Positions 1 through 9,784 of a DNA stretch of 64,000 bases are shown here, one piece after another. Under the pieces are notes generated by a model. That model was not told the origin of the DNA, searched no databases, and saw nothing but the letters and a program-made list of their open reading frames with translations. The DNA is from Lepidodermella squamata (lineage: Eukaryota; Gastrotricha): positions 372,001-436,000 of the forward strand of contig JBLDXI010000006.1 in assembly GCA_047495785.1 (NCBI GenBank), given 5' to 3'. The translations under genes and the position numbers were made by a program. Each line of letters begins with the position of its first letter. Within the stretch, counting starts at the first letter, position 1.

Positions 1-370
1 GTGCGCTGTTATTCTCGAGAAATGGACGAAAAATGTAACGAGAGAAGTGAAATGATAGAAAACTCCATTTGGTGCAATTTATAAAGCATGGTATCTAATC
101 TTTCAAAACTCCACGAAATGGAAGCTCGATATTTCTGCGGCGCAATCGGGGGCGGCAATAAGCTATGTTAGGACAAGCTGCGCCGTTTGAAAATATTCTT
201 CTTTCTTTTAAGATAGTAGTCCGTGTCAAAAATCCGGACTCCCAGCTTTTCCCACTAGTGATAAGATAAACAACAGATGTTTTCATTGTATGAATCGTTG
301 CGGCGCACCCTGTTGCATCTCCGTTTGGGCATGTAAATTCCCAGTGGTACAGAGGAGGGGAGGGGTGGTT
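1..370 (-). promoter_or_regulatory. Promoter and 5' UTR of a Ly6 gene lying just left of the window
   Basis: Read on the minus strand, this stretch matches the upstream regions of the Ly6 genes at 2.8, 5.4 and 23.1 kb. The first bases match the leader just before the ATG at 23132, so the start codon of a minus-strand Ly6 gene should lie a few bases off the left edge. It carries a TATA-like TATAAATTGCACC (minus; near 70-85), the conserved CTTGTCCTAAC block (about 165-185) and a GATA site GTGATAAGATAA (257-268). The short open frame here is a by-product. Confidence 0.7.
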
Positions 371-373
371 CAA

Positions 374-1069
374 ATATTACAAATTTTGCGAAAAAACGTA
401 ATTGCCCCCTTGTGTTTTGCGAATTTCGGGCTCAAAATGTTCGATTTACCCCAGAGATGATGTAAAATGAATCATCGAGATGTCTCACGATATCAAAAAG
501 AGTGTGATAGTCAACAGGGTTGCTTAGAAATTGGTTTCAAAGTGGACAGTGGACCTTTGGAACCTCGATTCCTGCAGTCATTCGTGAAGGAATCCAGAGT
601 CGCCATGTCGGAAACAAAATCATTTGATTGAACAATTTCAGCTTGATCATTCACGTACAATTGAAAGTTCTTCAATAAACGTTACACACGTGTAGCGAGG
701 TACGAAATTTACAATTTTACCGGTCATTGAACAGCCATTGAGCCTGAGCCCAGGATCGTTGCCACTATTTCTGCTGCCGGTGTCTGCTGCTTCTCCGTAC
801 GTTTTGAATTCTTCCGCCACTGAGAGTAACTATCATGACATCAATGTAGCTCGATTCTCCCTAAATAAAGCGCTTATTGCATTGGTGAATACGTGATGTT
901 TTCTCAAGGGACGAAGTGGAGATGACCCTTGGCCGTAAAGAATATTTCACTCGAGGATGAACAATCTGGTAAAAATTAGCCCTGTGATTCATTGGTTAGC
1001 TTTGGAGCCTCATTCAAAGTTAAGCTGTTGAACTTTTGTAGTGAAAGCAGCGAGTTACATTCTTCTGCT
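374..1069. other. Intergenic, no gene seen
   Basis: No coding frame, RNA gene or repeat that I recognise. The right end may hold the eroded 5' part of the LINE relic that becomes readable near 1070. Confidence 0.5.
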
Positions 1070-2315
1070 GATAAGCTGCTGAGAGAAGAACAAGCTGGAT
1101 TTCACGAACTAAACAGCTGCATCGGCAAGATCTTTGCGCTCAGATGCATAGTCCATCATTGCCTCGAATAGAATGCACCTGCTATCGTCAACTTCTTTGA
1201 TTACAAAAAAAAAGGCTTTCGATAGCGTCCATCACAGCACACTATGGGCTATGGGCTATCCTGCGGTCGCGGTGCATTCCTACGGAAATCGCAATCTGAT
1301 TGCAATTTTCTATTACGAAAACTATGAATGCAGTGTTTTGATCGGCAATGGTGAAATGTCGGACAAGTTCGCTGTAAAGTCTGGTGTTAAACAAGGATGC
1401 GTTATCTCTCCGGTGCGCGAAACTCGACGCCTTCTACAACCGTCGTCCGCGCAGAATATGTGGCATTTACTGGCCGAAGGTCATCAGCAATGAGGATCCG
1501 CACAGACTAGTGGAATGTCGATCACGGAAACCAATGATGGCTGGGTCACGTCTTACGCATGAAAAAGCAACCAAATCCCAAAGGTTGATCTATACTCAAC
1601 TGGCCGGGAGGCTGACAAAGATTTATCCAGCCATCCCCTACCCATCCCCTGGACATCCCCTCAAATCGAGCGGTCATCCCCTAAATTTTAGAGACAGTAA
1701 TAGTATTGTGCGATTCACGACTGATCCCGTAGGGGCGGCAGCCTTAATAGAACTTACCGCAGTCTATGAATTCAAGTATTTTCTTTGGTCGACCTTCTCG
1801 AAACAGTTTAAACAGCACTGTTAAAGTTAATTTGCATATTCGAATTTAGCGTGTGACTACGATAATGAGCGCGCGCACTAATGCTGGTTGCGTAACCGGT
1901 ATTGCGTGGCGCATTTTGAGCGACAAATTTGAGCGCGCACACCGCACACTCGAATAAAAAGCCGTACAACACTAAGAGAAGTGAAATAGCGCGCAATTTC
2001 TCTCATAAAATAATGTAATATAATAGAAATATAGGGGTAAAAAGTGATTATCCGCGAGCGAGCGTAACGAGCGAGCGCCATATTTTTTAACCTCCAAAAC
2101 CCCTTAATTTTGTAACCCATCCCCTCAGACAAAAAGCTGGATGAACCCCTGCTCAGCTCATCGGCCAGAGGGACCGCGATTGACCGAAAACCACCTGGAG
2201 GACAACCGCCCTAAAGGACCTCAACGAACTTGAACTGAGCTGGGGAGAAGCTAGAAAGCAGGCGAAGGATGCAGGATCGAGACACCTGGCGCCTGGAGGA
2301 CATAAATACATATTT
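1070..2315 (+). pseudogene. Non-LTR retrotransposon (LINE) reverse-transcriptase relic
   Basis: Broken LINE open reading frame. Readable pieces in order are: LREEQAGF about 1080-1100; the palm-domain block KKAFDSVHHSTLW (about 1205-1245); SGVKQGCVISP (about 1380-1415); then FYNRRPRRICGIYW (about 1430-1470), as in the region after the RT domain of many LINEs. Much further on comes WRTTALKDLNELELSWGEAR (about 2194-2253), the usual C-terminal end of such proteins. The catalytic FxDD box that should follow GCVISP is deleted, frames shift several times and a repeat interrupts the 3' part. Clearly dead; the exact clade (RTE/CR1-like) is not certain. Confidence 0.8.
1590..2135. repeat. Repeat inserted in the LINE relic
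   Basis: Separates two LINE coding blocks (1430-1560 and 2160-2310). It begins and ends with CATCCCCT-rich words (1630-1680, 2118-2128) and includes a GCGAGCGAGCGCCA stretch (2060-2082) followed by ACCTCC-AAACCCCT. The same pair of words recurs at 7119-7160, so this is a dispersed repeat of unknown class. Confidence 0.45.
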
Positions 2316-2498
2316 ACAGAGATGTATATTCCTCTTTGGAACTCATGGAATGAAGGAATTAAATAACCCTCTCATCTGAAAATGAAAAACCCAAAAAATG
2401 ACGCGAGTGCATACCACATTTATTTTCGCCTTTTCGATTAAAAAAAGTTGTCCCCGGGAAAGCAATAAAACAAAATCGCCGTTAAAGTGTGTATAGAT

Positions 2499-2856
2499 TT
2501 AGAGCACGAAATAGGCAGCGAGCAGGATTGAACCAGTGAGAACAGCTTGAGCACCGGCAGTCACAGGGGCGCTGTTGCATAGGTCGACGTCGTTGCAAAG
2601 GCAAGTAATTGATGTTACACCGAATTGCGACGAAGTCGTGCATGTCATTGGTTGGCCATCGTCGGCTGGCATGCATGTCTTCGTGGTGAGATCGCCGCCA
2701 ACGTCCACTTTCAAGTGCTAACACCGACATAACATTTGATTGCGACTGAAATGTAGCAATTAGGCGATCATATTTTGAGTTACTTCAATGACAATTCTTA
2801 CATGAACCAGCAAAAAGTGCCGTGAAAACGAATGCGACAAGGGTGATGCGAGACAT
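2499..2856 (-). pseudogene. Ly6 gene broken by an internal deletion
   Basis: Exon 1 (2802-2856) encodes an intact signal peptide beginning MSRITLVAF. The intron is 2746-2801 and exon 2 is 2499-2745. The end is a good Ly6 tail: TCLCNDVDLCNSAP followed by a hydrophobic GPI-type segment. Directly after CYVGVST the frame hits a stop. The fragment at 6482-6604, its close relative, still has the missing piece with the NCAYC cysteine pair, so about 49 nt were lost and the frame was shifted (summed exons 302 nt, not a multiple of three). The intact neighbour at 5.1 kb has 296 nt in exon 2 against 247 here. Probably non-functional. Confidence 0.8.
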
Positions 2857-3230
2857 TATCAATTGGCTGCTTTGAAAGGCTTGGTGTTGTAATGAATGAG
2901 TGGATGGCGGAGTTTGTGAATTTATAGAACGAGCTGTCTTATCTCCAAAAGGAAATCCCGCGAAAAGATAGCTAAATATATCTGCGCCGAAATCGGGGGC
3001 GGCAAGCCAAGCTAGAACAAGGCTTATTTGCCTTGAACATGGATGGCCGATCCACTCCAGACTCCAGACCACCTACGTTTCCGCCCAGGTGATAAGATGA
3101 CGTCGCGCTTCGCGCTTGTTTCATCATCCGACCTTGAGTATTTTTTCGTGATATGGATAGCCAGATCTCGCGAAATAAATTGTCCAACTTGACCGACATA
3201 AAAATGTCAAGTGTTGGCGGCAATGTATAA
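2857..3230 (-). promoter_or_regulatory. Promoter region of the 2.5-kb Ly6 gene
   Basis: Contains, on the minus strand, the module shared with other Ly6 promoters: a CTTGTTCTAGCTTGGCTTG block (about 3000-3025) beside a CCCCGATTTCGGCGCAG stretch, and a GATA site GGTGATAAGATGA (3088-3100). A partial copy of this promoter recurs at 6655-6760. Confidence 0.55.
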
Positions 3231-4331
3231 AAAGAGATTCGCTAGTATACTAAATACTAGTTTATCGACGCTATTTATATAAAAATTGTCTGTAGAATGT
3301 CAACTGATCAAACCCTTGGATAATGGATCAGATATTTGACAGTTGTCAATTCATATTCATATCCACGGAACTCATGAATCCCAAGAAACCCGTGCGAGGA
3401 ACACAGTATAGTTCGAGGTATAGCTTCCATTATTCAAAATAGATTGAGCTGATGGAAAGAATGCACGGCTCAAAAATCGACTCGTATTCGGCCCCAATTT
3501 TGAGAAAATGTAGAGCTCCTCCGAGGCTAATTGCGAAAATCGAGCCGCAGTTGTCATTAAGGTTGACAAAATCGAGCAGCATTCCCCATGGACTTTATCA
3601 CAATGGCGACATGGATTCCGCGCCATTCCACCTGCCTACACCCCTGGCTCGATCTGGTTCAACGGCACGCTGTGTCATCGAACGAGATCGACGAAATGAT
3701 TGAGCCTGGAATCGGCATAGACGATAATGGGTCGAATTTGTTGTCGCGAGACAAATTCACTGCAAGAGGACAATGGACGCTGCAAATTCAAAGTCGCCCG
3801 ATGAAGTCATGTCACGTGATCCAGCATATTAATACACTCGTTTAAGCGAACACTCGACAGAGGGGACGGTGACAGTAGCATGACGGCCCGCGATGCAGGG
3901 TAATTCTCCACGTCATGAAGTGCAAATTCAATTTATTTGAATTCATTCGTCTTTTAAAACTTAGCCGCTTATTCAGCGTCACTTGGTCAGAGATCAGAGA
4001 TAAATGGTGTGTAACTAATGATGTATTAAAGAAACACTGTTAATCTGGATACGAAGTGTTTCTTCGATGTTTTCGAAAGTGTTTTGATTTTCGAACTATG
4101 ATACACGTGGCCATAAAAAATTTCGTTTGATGCGAAAATCTCATCTTGATGTGCAATTTCATTTATTTCACTTTAGAAATTGTAAATAATTGGAACAAAT
4201 TGCCAGCTTTTATTGTAGACGTTAAAGATCAACTAATCTTTAAAAACTATAATATATTAAATATTATTACAAAAATATAATGTGAATGGACAGTGCGCAA
4301 ATGTGTCCCTGGCTCCTAATCGACAAATATA
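3231..4331. other. Intergenic, duplicated sequence, no gene
   Basis: The part 3370-3720 is a diverged copy of 6850-7060; both share a TGGATTCCGCGCCAT word and a GAGATCGACG word. Short open frames here shift between the copies and look non-coding. The rest (3840-4330) is AT-rich with nothing recognised. Confidence 0.5.
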
Positions 4332-4333
4332 TA

Positions 4334-4535
4334 CAGTGCTCCCTCGTTAAAGGCACCCTTTTTATAAGACCGTTTCTTTATCGAGGGCTGTTTACGATCG
4401 GAAGAGGATTAGCGCCCCACATGGTGCCAATTTTTAGCTTTTTCGTAATAAATGTACGGCACCCTTGTTAAAAGCACCCCTTGTTTAAAGAACGGGTCTG
4501 GCTCCCGACCCAGTGCTTTTATCGAGGGAGCACTG
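4334..4535. mobile_element. Tigger/pogo-like miniature inverted-repeat element
   Basis: A 202-bp element with ~24-bp terminal inverted repeats starting CAGTGCTCCCTCG(T/A)TAAA and flanked by TA on both sides (4332-4333 and 4536-4537). The CAGT..CCCTCG start and TA target are typical of pogo/Tigger members of the Tc1/mariner superfamily. There is no transposase inside, so it is non-autonomous. Confidence 0.8.
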
Positions 4536-4537
4536 TA

Positions 4538-5050
4538 TCATTTGTTATAATATATAATTAACAATTATCTATGTGATAGATACATCCATCCGTTCATCAT
4601 GTTTATGGCGCAAAATTTCAGAGTGGATTCTGGAGCCTGAAGCTGCCAGTAATTTTAACACTATTTTGCTTTATTGCCCGAATGACTAGTTATTTCAAAC
4701 ACAAAAACGAGCGAAGCGAGGAAAGTTTTAATATTTTCCACTAAAACACGCTCCTAGAAATTGACGAAACGGCGGGCAAAAATACGCCAAAACACCTCTT
4801 AAACTGAGAAGAAAGTGATCATTCTTATTTGCTAAAGCACACGCAGTCAAAACCCTCCGCATGCTGATCTGTTTTCTTGGAGTGCCACGATTGGCACGCG
4901 TACCAGGGTTTGAGAACCACTGTGTTACGTGATTGAGATTTGCTTCGTCAAATTATCATTAAATTTATTGACACATAAATGAGCGGATGAAATAAAACTG
5001 AAAATCTATCGTGAATCCTCAAGTCCTTTGCGATTGATTGGAAACCAGGT
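4538..5050. other. Intergenic, no gene seen
   Basis: AT-rich sequence between the miniature element and the 3' end of the Ly6 gene at 5051. Nothing recognised; a polyadenylation-like AATAAA lies near 4990 on the plus strand. Confidence 0.4.
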
Positions 5051-5458
5051 TTAGAGCATGAAATAGGCAGCGAGCAGGATTGAACCAGTGAGAACAGCTT
5101 GAGCGACGGCAGTCACCGGGGCGCTGTTGCACAAGTCGACGTCGTCGCAGAAGCAAACAGTTGATGTTACACCGCCTTGCGACTGGGTCGTGCAGGTCAT
5201 ATTAAGGCCTGTCTGTGTAGGCAGGCACGCTTTCGTGGTGCCTTCCTCACCGTTTACTTCACCGACAGTTTTTGAGCAAGCGCCACAGCCGTCTACCTCC
5301 TTGTATCCCCCCTGGTAGCTAGACCCCTGGTAACACTTGATGGCAACTGAAATGCAGAATAATTTGAGAATCAGTTCCGATTCAATTCATTGCAAATTCT
5401 TACATGAACCAGCTAGAAGGGCGGTAAAAACGAAAACGACAAGAGTGATGCGAGACAT
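5051..5458 (-). CDS. Ly6/three-finger protein, GPI-anchored (predicted)
   Basis: Two exons: 5404-5458 (55 nt, signal peptide MSRITLVVFVFTALLAGS) and 5051-5346, with a 57-nt GT..AG intron in phase 1; 116 aa. The mature domain opens with KCYQGSSY and carries GCGACSKT in the middle. It ends CFCDDVDLCNSAP, the Ly6 signature C-x4-DLCN. It is followed by small residues and a ~15-residue hydrophobic tail ending AAYFML, as expected for a GPI signal. Such proteins sit on the outer cell surface or are shed; the partner is unknown. Strongly similar to the genes at 2.5, 19.1 and 23.1 kb. Confidence 0.9.
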
Positions 5459-5830
5459 GGTCAGTGGTTCAGTGAGAGCTTGTTCGTAAGGAATGGACCA
5501 GCGGTAAAAGAAGAGAAGTGAAATGGTAGAAAACTTCCGTTGGTGCAATTTATACCGCGGGATATTTTATCTATAAAACCTCCCAATCCACTAACGAAAA
5601 GCTGGATATCTCCGCTGCGCTGTCGGTTACCATGCCGTCTGTTACCATGCTAAAGGACAACGTAGGACAATCAACTACATAGGACATAGGACATAGGACA
5701 TCGTCGACATCAAATCAACACGACAAAACATTCCCTCTTTCTGATAAGATAAAACCAACATGTTTTCATTGCGTCAATTACGGAACTCCTCGTTGCATCG
5801 CTATTTGGGCTTTCAATTTCCTAAATTCCC
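5459..5830 (-). promoter_or_regulatory. Promoter region of the 5.1-kb Ly6 gene
   Basis: Carries a TATA box on the minus strand (GGTATAAATTGCACC, about 5541-5555), roughly 95 bp before the ATG. Further up is a GATA site CTGATAAGATAAAACC (5741-5756), followed by a block GTTTTCATTGCGTCAATTACG that also occurs upstream of the gene at 23.1 kb and at the window start. A run of AGGACAT words (about 5660-5700) interrupts the usual CTTGTCCTAAC block. Confidence 0.6.
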
Positions 5831-6184
5831 ATTTGCATTTCTGTGCATTTTTACCGCTGCTTAAGCAAGGAGGGAATGTTTATCATATAAAATCAGTCAC
5901 GAGTGTGTGAGATTTGATGGTGGCTAAAATCGTAGCGAGTTGGCGATCAATTTATTTATCTATTTATTTATTTATTACGCATGTGTCCCTAAGTTGAGAG
6001 CTCAACAACAAAAGATGTCAAACCCCATACAAAAGAAACAAAAATCAGGTCCAATCAGTCCATTTCAAAGTCCGCAGGTACATGAGCATGCAAATAATAT
6101 GTTTTTTTTAGTTAACACATGTTTATATACACGTTGTCGACTAGGGCAGTACTACTATTCGTGCTACTTATTACTTCGATTCAC
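5831..6184. other. Intergenic, no gene seen
   Basis: Includes a short TTTATTTA-type microsatellite (about 5948-5975). The 96-residue open frame here has no recognisable content. Confidence 0.4.
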
Positions 6185-6604
6185 TGCGTCTGATAATGTC
6201 GTACTACGTTTGATCATTCGAATTCCTTGACAGCTTCAGCAAAGAGCCATGTGTCAAACTTTAGATAGATCTATTTAGACTCCTGTCATAGCCCATACAG
6301 CGTGTCCCATAAGCAACGCAAGCAAACCAGAGGTTCAGAAACTCCGTTCCAACCGGGTAAAATACCGAAAAATACCAAGCCAGTTACAATCGGAGGTTTC
6401 TGGGTTTTCTCCGGTAAATTGTTCATTTCTTCGGTTAACTCGCGGATAAAAGATAAAATATTCCCTCAGGAAGTTTAATTATTTACAAACATTGGTTGGT
6501 GGGATCGCTGCCTTGAGATTCAGCGGCCACTTTCAAGCAATACGCGCAGTTGTCAACCACCTCGTACGAATCAGTGCTTACACCAACGTAACATTTGCTG
6601 GCGA
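6185..6604 (-). pseudogene. Ly6 relic carrying a mariner-like insertion
   Basis: The right part (6482-6604) is the first half of a Ly6 exon 2: after the acceptor it reads KCYVGVSTDSYEVV then DNCAYC and stops being Ly6 at 6482. The left part (6185-6297) matches the 3' flank and last codons of the gene at 7275 (shared words TTGATCATTCGAA and CATAGC). A miniature element fills the gap, so the middle and end of the domain are gone. No exon 1 seen. Confidence 0.65.
6298..6481. mobile_element. Mariner-like miniature element, truncated
   Basis: Begins TA-CAGCGTGTCCCATAAGC at 6296, the start typical of mariner-type elements with TA targets. It continues with words (ACCGGGTAAAATACCGAAAA, TCTTCGGTTAA, CGCGGATAAAAGAT) shared with the copies at 33.0-33.6 and 61.3-61.6 kb. 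The right terminus is missing here. Confidence 0.65.
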
Positions 6605-7274
6605 CTGGGATGTAGAAATTTAGCTATCAAATTTGATTTACTTCCATTTTGATTATGGCCTGTCCAGTGTGCAAATCGAGACCACCTACGTTTGCGCCAT
6701 GGTGATAAGTTGACATCGCGCATTTTTCATCGTCCAAACTTGCAATAATATAGATAATATATTGGATATGCTGTTGATTATATAAGGAGGATCATCTCCT
6801 TGGGCAGTTTTCAATTATTAATCGTACCGACGAAGCGCATGTAACCGGCTGGAGGAATACCAGAATAGCTTATTCAAAAGCTTCCTTATTCAAAATCAAT
6901 TGAGCTTGTGCGGCTTAAAAAACCGAGCAATCGCAAAACCGAGCTTTATTCTATTTGGATTCCGCGCCATACCCTTTGCCTTCGCTCCTGGCTCGAACTG
7001 GTTCCACAGCTCGCTCTCCTCCTCAACGATCAACGAGATCGACGGAATGACTGAGCTTAAGCTAAAGAGCCGAGTAATGTTGTACTGAAGAGCATATTGG
7101 TCGTTATTCGGCTTATAGTGCGAGCGAGCGCCAAACTGTTTACCTCCTAAACCCCTCACCAAATTACCACCTTATCCTCACTCGGTAGACTGAATTATCA
7201 CTACCTGATAATTTCTGACTATGCGTTGATCATTCGAACAAAGAACCAGATGTCAATCTTTATTTAGAGCGCAA
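6605..7274. other. Duplicated promoter and flank, no gene
   Basis: 6655-6760 matches the promoter of the 2.5-kb Ly6 gene, including CCACCTACGTTT and the GATA site GTGATAAGTTGAC. 6850-7060 matches 3370-3720. Thus 6482-7060 is a shortened duplicate of about 2700-3720. 7119-7160 carries the GCGAGCGAGCGCCA repeat also seen at 2060. Confidence 0.5.
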
Positions 7275-7670
7275 TCATAGCGCATAGTAAGCTACAACCA
7301 TGAGCACAGCTGCGAAGGCTGAGGAGACAGCGACAGGGGCGCTGTTGCACAAGTCAGTGTTGCAATAGCAGGTGGTGATGTCGTCGCGGCCGTCTGAAAC
7401 CGAGGTGCAATCAAGGCCCTGTCCAGGGTCAACTAACAGACATTGCTTCTGAACAGTTTCAGAACCGGCTACATCGGCAACGATCTTGGTGCAAACCGTG
7501 CAATTTTGCTTTACCACGAAATCCTTCTGCAAACCGTCGTAGCAGTCAAGAGCCACTGAGAAATTTTATGGAACACTGTAATGGTAAATGGCTAAATTCT
7601 TGATTGAAAACATACGCGTACTAGCCACGATCGCTGCAAGGAAAACTGTTACAAGAGCCAAACGAGCCAT
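7275..7670 (-). CDS. Ly6/three-finger protein, GPI-anchored (predicted)
   Basis: Exons 7616-7670 (55 nt, signal peptide MARLALVTVFLAAIVAST) and 7275-7555; intron donor GTATGT, phase 1; 111 aa. Domain features in order: LDCYDGLQ, NCTVCTKIV, a middle cysteine in QCLLVD, and the terminal CYCNTDLCNSAP, then a hydrophobic tail VLMVVAYYAL that should be replaced by a GPI anchor. More diverged from the MSRI-type group. Its 3' flank is duplicated at 6185-6297. A GATA-type TTTATCT lies about 110 bp upstream of the ATG. Confidence 0.9.
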
Positions 7671-8513
7671 TTTTTGAAAGTAAAAGATAAGTAACAAGTA
7701 ACAAGTATTAGCACACTGATGTTGTGGCGAAAATAGACTTGCCCCACATAGGTCCAGATTCATTTGAATCAGCATATTTTATCTTGCAAACGTCTTGTTT
7801 TTTCGATAAGTTGAAAACGAGATAAATTAAAAAAATGCATAGCTGGGCGTGAGGCTGCAATGCGATGCCTGCTTGGTGTTTCGTCCTGAGCTATCCGCCC
7901 TTTTCCCATGTGCGGAAATCCACGGTGACGATATGAAAATTTCGAGCGCTACCGAAAATGATAGTAACGGATGCAGATTAATGTCCGAATGTAGACATAT
8001 TGCGTGGAATCTATATCTCTCGGTAAGTCGTCACCTTGGTCACGCACAACGTACATGTCATGCATGAGTGCGCATTGCGCGATGCATGGGTCTATGACAG
8101 GACCAATGTGACGATTCTACGAATTGGGTGTGACGGCTCCATGGCTCACGCTCATGGCAAAATGACATTCAAAACCTGCCCTGCCCGTGTGTCGTTGCTC
8201 CGCGAAACGCTTTACGACATATACCAGAAACGGGTGACCGAAAAAGGAGAGATTTTTCTTACCTTTGATTCTTTGACACTTGAACTTCTGTTCACTATGG
8301 ACACAGAACCTAACATTATTTGGTTGAGTTTTTATTAAGCAGGACTATTTGACAAACTTTACTATATTCCGAAAATGTTTTGTTTTTTCGATGCTATGTT
8401 CTGCTTTTTAGGGATTTCGCAAAAAGAATATCTGCCTCCGACTTTCAGATATTCTGATATTGATATTGATATTGATATATAAAAATAAAAACAAACTAAA
8501 CATGGGTAGTTCT
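7671..8513. other. Intergenic, no convincing gene
   Basis: Short upstream region of the Ly6 gene, then sequence with two overlapping plus-strand open frames (7849-8067, 8036-8338) that have no signal peptide, domain or repeat that I recognise. A short GATATT microsatellite lies at 8451-8478. Confidence 0.4.
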
Positions 8514-8913
8514 TTATACTGTCGCCAAAACAGATACAATGGTGAAAAGCAAGCTTGCAAATAAACTAGCTGATGCATGATTTCCTGAATTGCACAAATT
8601 CTCATCTTGACACAAGCATTCCGTTATTTTCCTGCCATCGGGTTTTATCGACTCAGTGCAGATCATTGGTAGCCTCGGATCGACTTCAATGCAATCTTTG
8701 CCAATCAGCTCGGTTCCGTTGACAATTTCCACAGTTTTGCTGCAAACAACGCATCGGTCTCGAACTTCAAAAGGCGAAGTCTTGCCAACATAACATTCAA
8801 TTGCAACTGTTTGCAGTGAAATTACAAAATATTTGGGGAATTTAGAATAACTTACTGCATGTCCCCAAAATCGAAGCGAAAACTAAAAGAAGGAATATAT
8901 TCGACTGAGCCAT
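8514..8913 (-). CDS. Ly6/three-finger protein, GPI-anchored (predicted)
   Basis: Exons 8856-8913 (signal peptide MAQSNIFLLLVFASILGTC) and 8514-8806; 49-nt intron, phase 1; 116 aa. Domain: IECYVGKTSPFEV, RCVVCSKTV, DCIEVDPR, then CLCQDENLCNSG and a long hydrophobic C-terminus (LFASLLFTIVSVLATV) fitting a GPI signal. It sits 191 bp downstream of the four-helix gene at 9105-9784 on the same strand. That arrangement is repeated at 30-31 and 38 kb and suggests co-transcription or shared function. Confidence 0.88.
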
Positions 8914-9104
8914 TAGCTTCAAGTAATAGTCTGAATTTAGCTCTTTTTCTCAGATCTCAAATGATGTTGTATCCCTGTGATAGTTGAGAAGTTATGATAT
9001 TCGGCTAATAGATAAGATAGCAGCGACCTCATGCGATAACCATTTGCTACGTTTTTATTTTCTAGGTATCAAATCAAAACGTGGTGGATAATAAAACTGG
9101 ACAA

Positions 9105-9784
9105 TCAGATGATGTGAGCCCACGTGACAATGCACGATGGCCACTTGCAGTAGGCCCGCTTTCGATCCATTAATACGACCATAGCTAGCGATGTTGCAAT
9201 CGCCTGTAAACCGGTGTAGATTGACGATATCACGCCCAGCAAATTGGCGCAACCAAATGACTGACAACCATATTTAGGGTCGCCTTCGACCCATACGCTT
9301 GTATAGTGACAGCCTAATAGCATTGCGAAGCCGATAATAAATCCGGTTAAAAATACTGTTTTAATCGCGACTATTATGAAAAAAATTCATTAAGGCGGAT
9401 TTTTTCCAAACGAAAAATCTTACTTATCACTGGAACGCGATGTAGTACGCAATCATTGATTTTACGGCATCTGACTAGGAAATGAGCAAAGTGAAGGAAG
9501 CCCTCGAGCATGCCGAAGCAGAAGCATAACGTGAAGGCTATGATGAAGAGATCACGATCGCCACGCACCTGCCCGTCCCACGCCATCCACCAGCCGATTT
9601 TCACGCCGTAAAGCCCAGCGACATGCGGCAGATGCGATAGAATTGTCCGCCAGTCGAAACACGGCTCTTTTGTTACAATTTCATCCTTATTTTCCGGTAG
9701 CGGGTCCTTCTTTAGGCTGCTATCGTCAGCTGGGCTTAATTTGTCAGTCTCGTTCGCAACTTGGCCCTCTTCAGCCTCCATCAT
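9105..9784 (-). CDS. Four-helix membrane protein, subtype A (unknown family)
   Basis: Exons 9424-9784 and 9105-9370; 53-nt intron, phase 1; 208 aa. A ~45-residue polar, acidic N-terminus (MMEAEEGQ..) precedes four hydrophobic segments: LSHLPHVAGLYGVKIGWW (~50-68), FIIAFTLCFCFGMLEGFLHF (~80-100), VFLTGFIIGFAMLLG (~127-142) and LLGVISSIYTGLQAIATSLA (~163-182). Conserved across the family are VRGD after helix 1, a basic RCRK stretch after helix 2, and YGCQSFGCAN before helix 4. I do not recognise the family. With both termini in the cytosol, both short loops would face outside. Upstream of a Ly6 gene by 191 bp. Confidence 0.85.

Noticed and set aside
3452-3845. Plus-strand open frames in duplicated sequence
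   Set aside because: The duplicate at 6850-7060 does not keep the frame.
8036-8338. 100-residue plus-strand open frame
   Set aside because: No domain, signal, repeat, splice partner or paralogue in the window.
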